The notes below the pieces were generated by a model. The model saw nothing but the letters and a program-made list of their open reading frames with translations. It did no database searches and was not told the DNA's origin. A DNA stretch of 64,000 bases from CALJTV01 sp034435835 (lineage in GTDB: Bacteria > Chloroflexota > Dehalococcoidia > GIF9 > UBA5629), in assembly GCA_034435835.1 (NCBI GenBank), contig DAOTWF010000027.1:1-64000 (forward strand), in the 5' to 3' direction. The translations under genes and the position numbers were made by a program. Numbering within the stretch: the stretch's first letter is position 1; the number at the start of each line of letters is the position of its first letter. Positions 58,727-64,000 of this stretch are shown here, piece by piece.

Positions 58727-58755
58727 TTGACAGAAACCGCATGTTGGTGCATAAT
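58727..58755 (+). promoter_or_regulatory. Strong promoter of rpsP-khpA
   Basis: TTGACA (58727-58732), exact 17-nt spacer, CATAAT (58750-58755). The leader would be about 27 nt. Confidence 0.65.
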
Positions 58756-58788
58756 ACGGTGCAAAAAAGAAGGCGTTATTCGATAGCT

Positions 58789-59049
58789 ATGGTGAAGATA
58801 AGATTGCGTCGCATGGGGTCAAGAAATAGACCTCTGTACAGGATGGTGGTCGCTGATTCAAGATCACCGCGAGACGGTGCTTTTATTGAGGTCATCGGAC
58901 ACTACAATCCACTCACTGACCCGGAGACAGTTGTCATCGACGAAGAAAAGGCTTTGAAATGGTTAAGTCGTGGAGCTAAGCCGACAGATACTGTTTCAAG
59001 ATTGCTGGCTAAGTGTGGGGTTATGGAAAAGCTCGGTTCCAGGGAATAA
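58789..59049 (+). CDS. rpsP: 30S ribosomal protein S16
   Basis: An 86-residue ribosomal protein. VKIRLRRMGSRNRPLYRMVVADSRSPRDG and the FIEVIGHYNPLTDP block are diagnostic. The frame opens 16 codons earlier, but that part lies across the promoter, and the ATG at 58789 begins the conserved sequence. khpA follows after 65 nt. The usual rimM and trmD neighbours are not present; the atp operon converges instead. Confidence 0.95.
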   Translation: MVKIRLRRMGSRNRPLYRMVVADSRSPRDGAFIEVIGHYNPLTDPETVVIDEEKALKWLSRGAKPTDTVSRLLAKCGVMEKLGSRE

Positions 59050-59114
59050 CCACAGCGTTGACGGAAGAGAAAACTCCGCAGTGTGGATAAATCGATGGTT
59101 GAGGAGATAGTGCG

Positions 59115-59345
59115 ATGAAGGACATGATCGAGTATATTGCAAAATCCATAGTTACCTTGCCTGAGGAGGTTCGTGTTACCGAAGAAGCCGATGATAAAAA
59201 CCGGGTTATTGTAAAGCTGGAGGTGGCGGCGGCTGATAAGGGCAGGATTATTGGTCGTCAGGGAAGGGTGGCTGAAGCGATGCGAACACTTTTACGGGTG
59301 GTCGGTACCAGGGAAGGTGTACGAACCCGTCTGGAGATATTGTAG
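59115..59345 (+). CDS. khpA: KH-domain RNA-binding protein KhpA
   Basis: A 76-residue single KH-domain protein of the YlqC/KhpA family, an RNA chaperone often encoded just after rpsP. The RNA-binding GxxG loop is in GRIIGRQGRVAEAMRTLL. The length is typical. It shares the rpsP promoter and converges with atpC; a weak CTAACTG/CAGTTAG dyad (59367-59373 and 59402-59408) lies between. Confidence 0.92.
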   Translation: MKDMIEYIAKSIVTLPEEVRVTEEADDKNRVIVKLEVAAADKGRIIGRQGRVAEAMRTLLRVVGTREGVRTRLEIL

Positions 59346-59404
59346 ACAATCAATTTGCTCTTCGGTCTAACTGGGTGAAAGAGGGGGCTAGTTAAAACTT
59401 ACAG

Positions 59405-59839
59405 TTAGGGTTGTGTGGGGGTTGACGGCGGTCTACGTCGTCTTTTTTCCGCAACTTTTAGTCGAATCAATGAGCGTCGCAGGGCAGCTTCTACTTGTGA
59501 AATATCGGTCCCGGGTGGATGTGTTTTCAGTAGCTGTTCAGCCCTCTCCTTGGCTGTTTGAGCCCGTTCAATGTTGATCTCCTCAGCCCGTTCGCAGGCG
59601 TCTGCTAGAATTATGACCTTGTCCGGCCGCACTTCGAGGAAGCCACCAGAGATAGCCATGTATATTTCCTCGTTATCTTTCCTGATGAGCAATTCTCCGG
59701 GCTTGAGGATGGTCATCAATGGTGCATGATGGGGCAGTATGCCAAGCTCGCCCTCGATCCCTGGTGCGACAACCAGACTGACTTCGTCTGCGAATACCTG
59801 GCGCTCAGCGGTTATGATTTCCAAACGCATAGTCGGCAT
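59405..59839 (-). CDS. atpC: F-type ATP synthase epsilon subunit
   Basis: A 144-residue F1 subunit linking gamma to the ring and inhibiting ATP hydrolysis. LEIITAERQVFADEVSLVVAPGIEGELGILPHHAPLMTIL, here cited in part, is the beta-sandwich signature; the helical C-terminal half (AEEINIERAQTAKERAEQLL) is present. The start overlaps the atpD stop codon by 1 nt (TAATG), with GGGGG 7 nt upstream. It ends the atp operon. Confidence 0.94.
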   Translation of the reverse strand: MPTMRLEIITAERQVFADEVSLVVAPGIEGELGILPHHAPLMTILKPGELLIRKDNEEIYMAISGGFLEVRPDKVIILADACERAEEINIERAQTAKERAEQLLKTHPPGTDISQVEAALRRSLIRLKVAEKRRRRPPSTPTQP

Positions 59840-61233
59840 TAGATTGCCCCCAGCTTCTTGGCTTTTTCTACGGCTTCATCTATGGTGCCAACCATGTAAA
59901 AAGCAGCTTCAGGGAGGTGGTCATACTTTCCTTCCAGAATTTCCTTAAATCCACGTACCGTCTCCTTGACTGGCACGTATCTACCTTCGGTGCCAGTGAA
60001 GGCTTCGGCTACAAACATTGGTTGCGAGAGGAACCGCTGAATGCGGCGGGCTCTAGCTACTGTAAGTTTGTCTTCCTCGCTGAGTTCCTCTATTCCCAGA
60101 ATAGCTATGATATCTTGCAAGTCCTTGTAGCGCTGCAATACACGCTGCACACCGCGGGCAACTTGGTAATGTTCCTCGCCTACGATCTTGGGGTCAAGGA
60201 TGCGTGAATAAGAGGCTAGTGGATCTACTGCCGGATAAATACCAAGTTCGGCAATTGACCTTTCCAGTGAGATGACAGCGTCGAGGTGTCCGAAGGTGGT
60301 GACGATGCCAGGGTCAGTATAGTCGTCAGCGGGCACGTAGATAGCCTGGAATGAGGTAATTGAGCCTCTTTTAGTGGAGGTTATCCTTTCCTCCAGCTCG
60401 CCGACATCGGTGGCTAAGGTGGGCTGATAGCCGACTGCTGAGGGCATGCGTCCCAGCAGGGCTGATACCTCCATGTTGGCAAGGATGTAGCGATAGATGT
60501 TATCTATGAACAGCAGGACGTCCTGCCCTTCTGCTTCGCGGAAGTATTCTGCCATGGTGACCCCGGTTAATCCGACACGGGCACGTACTCCCGGTGGCTC
60601 GTTCATCTGCCCAAATACAAGTATCGTCTTATCGAGCACTCCGGATCGTTTCATCTCCAGCCAGAGGTCGTTCCCTTCTCTCGACCTTTCACCCACGCCA
60701 GCGAAGACCGAGTAGCCGCCGTGGGCGGTGGCAATATTATGGATCAACTCCATAATGATGACTGTCTTTCCCACACCGGCACCGCCATAGGCACCGACTT
60801 TACCACCTTTGGTGAAGGGTGTGATTAGGTCTATTACTTTAAGCCCCGTCTCCAGCATTTGGGTGGTGGTCTCCTGTTCTTCGAGGGGAGGAGGTGGGCG
60901 GTGTATTGGTAAGCGCTCGGTTGTTTCCACCGGACCCAAGCCGTCCAGTGGCTCACCAAAGACATTGAACAGTCTGCCCAAGGTGGCTCTGCCCACAGGG
61001 ACGGTTATAGGGGCATCGGTGTCCACAGCCTCCACTCCTCTCTGAAGGCCGTCTGTGGGACACAGGGCAAGACAGCGCACCCAATTGTTGCCTACGTGAT
61101 GTTGCACTTCAAGGACGATTTTTCGACCGTCCTGATTTATTTCAATAGCGTTGCAAATTGCAGGCAGTTTGTCTGGAGGAAACTCGATATCGACAACTGT
61201 TCCGATGACCTGGACTACCTTGCCTTTGTTCAC
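59839..61233 (-). CDS. atpD: F-type ATP synthase beta subunit
   Basis: A 464-residue catalytic subunit. Walker A GGAGVGKT is at residues 150-157, VFAGVGERSREGNDL is conserved, LLFIDNIYRYILA is Walker B (usually FIDNIFR, here with Tyr), and the C-terminal domain has the DELSEED region as EELSEEDK. All catalytic residues appear intact. It follows atpG by 12 nt. Confidence 0.97.
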   Translation of the reverse strand: MNKGKVVQVIGTVVDIEFPPDKLPAICNAIEINQDGRKIVLEVQHHVGNNWVRCLALCPTDGLQRGVEAVDTDAPITVPVGRATLGRLFNVFGEPLDGLGPVETTERLPIHRPPPPLEEQETTTQMLETGLKVIDLITPFTKGGKVGAYGGAGVGKTVIIMELIHNIATAHGGYSVFAGVGERSREGNDLWLEMKRSGVLDKTILVFGQMNEPPGVRARVGLTGVTMAEYFREAEGQDVLLFIDNIYRYILANMEVSALLGRMPSAVGYQPTLATDVGELEERITSTKRGSITSFQAIYVPADDYTDPGIVTTFGHLDAVISLERSIAELGIYPAVDPLASYSRILDPKIVGEEHYQVARGVQRVLQRYKDLQDIIAILGIEELSEEDKLTVARARRIQRFLSQPMFVAEAFTGTEGRYVPVKETVRGFKEILEGKYDHLPEAAFYMVGTIDEAVEKAKKLGAI

Positions 61234-61245
61234 TTGCCACCTCCT

Positions 61246-62106
61246 TTAAGAGTGCAAGGCTTCAGCACCTCCGGTGAGGTCAAGAAGCTCCTTGGTGATC
61301 ATTTCCTGTCTTGCTTTATTCAGGATCAGAGTTAGTTCTTGGATAACTTGGTTGGCATTGTCAGTAGCATTGCGCATAGCCACCATACGTGCCGACTGTT
61401 CGCTCGCGATTGCTTCAAGTATGGCATGGTATACAGACATTTCCACAAACCGGGGTAGAAGTTCGTTCAGTACAAAGCTGGGATCAGGCTCATATATGTA
61501 TTCCGCAGTCTGTGTTTTGGGCAGAATTGCTGGCTCGACAGGAAGTAAAGGTTCTATTCTTGGTTGTTGTGCCATTGTGGTGATGAAACGGGAGTAGGCT
61601 ATATAAACTTGGTCAATATAACCGCTAGTATAGTCATCGATTATGATGTGTGATATCGGGAGTGTGTCCAGCAATGAGGGGCGATCGCCGATGTTGGTAA
61701 ACTCAGCCCTGATATCGAGATGGTGGCGGTGCATGAAGTCCCGCCCTTTGCGCCCCACGGTGATGAGCGTTACCGGCACTTTTTGTTCCAGAATGAAGTT
61801 GGTCGTCAGACGGTTCATGTTTGTGTTCAACCCACCACAAAGGCCCCGGTCGGTGGTGATATGCACTATGGCAACTCTTTTGACTGGCCTTTTTTCGAGC
61901 AGGGGGTGGAAAGCCCCGTCTTTTGAGGCAGTAGCCGCCAGGTCAGCGATTACTTGGATTATCTTTTCGCTGTATGGGCGTCCTGCCAGTGCCTGTTCCT
62001 GAGCGCGCCGCATTCGTGCAGTAGCGATCATTTCCATAGCCTTGGTGATTTTGGCTACATTCTGCACGCTGCGAATGCGACGGCGCAAAAGTCGTGGGCT
62101 GATCAT
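61246..62106 (-). CDS. atpG: F-type ATP synthase gamma subunit
   Basis: A 286-residue rotor subunit. RRRIRSVQNVAKITKAMEMIATARMRRAQ and the C-terminal SEQSARMVAMRNATDNANQVI (each quoted as its conserved core) form the coiled-coil shaft, and ITTDRGLCGGLN lies between. The length is standard. The start lies 2 nt after the atpA stop codon. Confidence 0.95.
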   Translation of the reverse strand: MISPRLLRRRIRSVQNVAKITKAMEMIATARMRRAQEQALAGRPYSEKIIQVIADLAATASKDGAFHPLLEKRPVKRVAIVHITTDRGLCGGLNTNMNRLTTNFILEQKVPVTLITVGRKGRDFMHRHHLDIRAEFTNIGDRPSLLDTLPISHIIIDDYTSGYIDQVYIAYSRFITTMAQQPRIEPLLPVEPAILPKTQTAEYIYEPDPSFVLNELLPRFVEMSVYHAILEAIASEQSARMVAMRNATDNANQVIQELTLILNKARQEMITKELLDLTGGAEALHS

Positions 62107-62108
62107 GT

Positions 62109-63620
62109 CTATAAGCTCATAGTCTTTTTGAATTCCTGGATCGCTTTCTTCAAGACTTCTTCGGTCTCAGGCTTTATCTCCTTGTCTGTAGCTATGCGTT
62201 TGCCAATTTCGGGATGATTGGTCTCTATGAACTGGTGAAAGTTCTGCTCAAAAGCAGCTACTTTGTCGACAGGTACGTCGTCAAGGTAACCATTGACAAC
62301 AGCGTAAAGTATGGTCACCTCTTTCTCCAAAGGCATTGGTGCATATTGTGGCTGTTTTAGTACCTCAGTGATGCGCTGTCCACGTTCCAGTTGAGCCCTA
62401 GTAGCCTTATCCAGATCGGCGGTACCGAATTGAGCGAAGGTGGCAAGTTCCCTGTATTGAGCCATTTCCAGTCTGAGTCTGCCAGCCACCTGTCTCATAG
62501 CTCTTGTCTGGGCGTTGCCGCCCACCCTGGATACTGAGAGGCCTGCGTTTAGTGCTGGACGGATACCAGCGTTGAAAAGGTCCGTCTCAAGATATATTTG
62601 TCCATCGGTGATGGAGATAACATTGGTTGGGATGTATGCAGCGAGGTCACCTGCCTGGATTTCGATTATGGGGAGGGCAGTAAGCGACCCTCCACCGTAT
62701 TCCGGTGCCAGTTTTGCAGCCCGTTCCAACAGGCGGCTGTGGAGGTAGAAGACGTCGCCAGGGTAAGCCTCTCTACCAGGTGGGCGCCTCAGTATTAGAG
62801 AAATCTGGCGGTAAGCCCAAGCATGTCTGGTCAGGTCATCGTAGACAATGAGCGCATCTCTACCCTGCTCCATGAATTCTTCGCCTATGGCGCAGCCAGA
62901 GTATGGTGCCAAGTATTGCAGTGGTGCTGGGTCAGAAGCAGTGGCTACCACGACCACCGTATGTTCCATGGCACCGTAGCGTTTCAAAATGTCTATCACC
63001 TGGGCTACCTTGGAGGTCTTTTGCCCGATTGCCACATAGATACAGATGAGGTCACCGCCTTTCTGTGCGATGATGGTGTCTATAGCTATGGCTGACTTGC
63101 CAACGGAGCGATCGCCTATAATCAGTTCGCGTTGTCCCCTGCCGATGGGTATGAGGGCATCGACTATCTTTATACCGGTGTGGACAGGTGTATTAACCGG
63201 CTGTCGCATGACCACATTTGGCGCCACTCTCTCTACAGGGCGAGTTTTTGTGGCTTTTATGGGACCAAGGTCATCCAAAGGATTGCCCAAGGGGTCTATG
63301 ACTCTCCCTATCAACTCATTGCCCACTGGCACCTCTACTACTCTGCCAGTGCTCCTCACCTCATCACCCTCTTTAATCTGGCTGTGGTCGCCAAGGACCA
63401 CGGCGGCAACACAGTCTTCTTCGAGGTTGAGTGCTAGCCCCATGATGCCGTTCGGAAATTCGACAAGCTCATTGTACTTGGCACCTTGCAACCCCTGTAT
63501 ACGTGCCACCCCGTCGCCGACTTCGATAACGGTGCCCACATCCACCATGCTCACTGTGGCACCGAACTGTCTGATCTGCTCCTTAATTATGGATACTATG
63601 TCTCGTTCTCTAGTTGTCAT
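62109..63620 (-). CDS. atpA: F-type ATP synthase alpha subunit
   Basis: A 503-residue non-catalytic nucleotide-binding subunit. The P-loop at residues 169-176 is GDRSVGKS, while most bacterial AtpA proteins have GDRQTGKT. The arginine-finger region reads SVSRVGGNAQTRAM, and AQYRELATFAQFG is conserved. AGGAGG lies 7 nt before the ATG. The gene order atpH-A-G-D-C is the usual one. The P-loop changes are conservative and are not expected to abolish nucleotide binding. Confidence 0.97.
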   Translation of the reverse strand: MTTRERDIVSIIKEQIRQFGATVSMVDVGTVIEVGDGVARIQGLQGAKYNELVEFPNGIMGLALNLEEDCVAAVVLGDHSQIKEGDEVRSTGRVVEVPVGNELIGRVIDPLGNPLDDLGPIKATKTRPVERVAPNVVMRQPVNTPVHTGIKIVDALIPIGRGQRELIIGDRSVGKSAIAIDTIIAQKGGDLICIYVAIGQKTSKVAQVIDILKRYGAMEHTVVVVATASDPAPLQYLAPYSGCAIGEEFMEQGRDALIVYDDLTRHAWAYRQISLILRRPPGREAYPGDVFYLHSRLLERAAKLAPEYGGGSLTALPIIEIQAGDLAAYIPTNVISITDGQIYLETDLFNAGIRPALNAGLSVSRVGGNAQTRAMRQVAGRLRLEMAQYRELATFAQFGTADLDKATRAQLERGQRITEVLKQPQYAPMPLEKEVTILYAVVNGYLDDVPVDKVAAFEQNFHQFIETNHPEIGKRIATDKEIKPETEEVLKKAIQEFKKTMSL

Positions 63621-63639
63621 ATTGTCCTCCTGAATGGCA

Positions 63640-64000
63640 TCATCTTCTAACCCCGGATAGAGTCTTCTTGAGAGCCTGCAACCTACTTCGGATGCTGCCG
63701 TCGATTAAGCTGCTGTCGATCCGGGCAATGAAGCCACCTATGATGTCAGGGTCTACTTCCAGATTCAATACGACTTTTCCGCCGGTGGCTGATTCCAGAT
63801 ATTTTTTGATGTTCTCTCTTTCTGCATCGCTCAGCGGGATAGCTGTGATGACGTCAGCGTGTTTTATGCCACGTTGCTCGTCGAGTAGGCGTCCGTAGGA
63901 TTGAACCACCTGTTCAAGCTCTCTGAATTTCCCTTTTGCGATGAGGAAGCAAGCGAGGTTTAAAGGTAGCTGGCTTATTCCTGTCAGTCTTTCCCGCAGT
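63640..64000 (-). CDS. atpH: F-type ATP synthase delta subunit (5' end beyond the window)
   Basis: The gene runs off the right edge; 120 codons of its 3' part are visible. The frame stays open to 64000 and includes LNLACFLIAKGKFRELEQVVQSYGRLLDE upstream of a GTG that could be mistaken for a start. The C-terminal signature is GGKVVLNLEVDPDIIGGFIARID, quoted in part, where relatives have the VDP-x-LIGG motif. It precedes atpA by 19 nt. AtpH connects F1 to the stator b subunits. Confidence 0.93.
   Translation of the reverse strand, partial: LRERLTGISQLPLNLACFLIAKGKFRELEQVVQSYGRLLDEQRGIKHADVITAIPLSDAERENIKKYLESATGGKVVLNLEVDPDIIGGFIARIDSSLIDGSIRSRLQALKKTLSGVRR

Noticed and set aside
1..64000. CRISPR arrays, insertion sequences, phage genes, tRNA and rRNA genes
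   Set aside because: No regularly spaced repeats, transposase or integrase motifs, or tRNA-like T-loop and acceptor pairs were seen in the gaps, but a covariance-model search would be needed to exclude small RNAs.

Overview
The window is a gene-dense bacterial chromosome segment of moderate GC, with no rRNA, tRNA, CRISPR array, transposase or integrase that I could recognise. The mix of genes suggests an anaerobic Chloroflexota bacterium, probably Dehalococcoidia: a K+-independent-type membrane pyrophosphatase, an acyl-CoA dehydrogenase pair with ETF and an acyl-CoA ligase, an EF-G paralog, a long-form RfbA, and several genes that start at or within about 10 nt of a TATAAT-like box with no Shine-Dalgarno. 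This placement is an inference from gene content, not from a phylogenetic marker.

Region 1 (about 0.3-13.4 kb) is a cell-surface polysaccharide locus. One minus-strand operon runs rfbA-rfbC-rfbB-rfbD (dTDP-rhamnose synthesis), then a DAO-type FAD oxidoreductase, a GT4 and a GT2 glycosyltransferase, and a Wzm/Wzt-type ABC exporter. Most junctions are 4-nt overlaps or gaps under 20 nt. A separately promoted 862-aa protein combining two GT2 domains and a methyltransferase follows. On the other side lie a small-multidrug-export membrane protein, a second nucleotidyltransferase and a DPM-like glycosyltransferase.

Region 2 (13.5-26.8 kb) is metabolic and transport accessory DNA: an MFS permease, two acyl-CoA dehydrogenase subunits, a membrane-anchored PQQ-type beta-propeller with a zinc ribbon, an orphan oligopeptide-type solute-binding protein, an AMP-forming acyl-CoA ligase with an unusual insertion, an exported NEW3-type protein with its own ABC-2 transporter, and an MBL-fold hydrolase. 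Most regulatory structures I could see (dyads, consensus promoters, terminators) are here.

Region 3 (26.8-50 kb) is mostly housekeeping: hppA, mutS, two unknown genes, an arginine cluster (argJ-B-D-G-H, without argC or argF) running into rpe, rpmB on the opposite strand, a FakA/YloV-type kinase, recG, a 34-aa lysine-rich ORF, argS, trpS and an inositol-monophosphatase-family gene.

Region 4 (48.8-64 kb) holds the operon gatC-gatA-small ORF-Lrp-like gene-aminotransferase, an EF-G paralog, etfBA, prfA-prmC, rpsP-khpA and the F1 part of ATP synthase (atpH partial, A, G, D, C).

No obviously new defence or mobile system stands out. The most useful leads are the catalytic asymmetry of the acyl-CoA dehydrogenase pair and the dyad in its leader, the ligase insertion, the palindrome inside the solute-binding-protein promoter, the FAD enzyme embedded in the rhamnose operon, the tiny basic ORF before argS, and the recurrent leaderless or short-leader genes.
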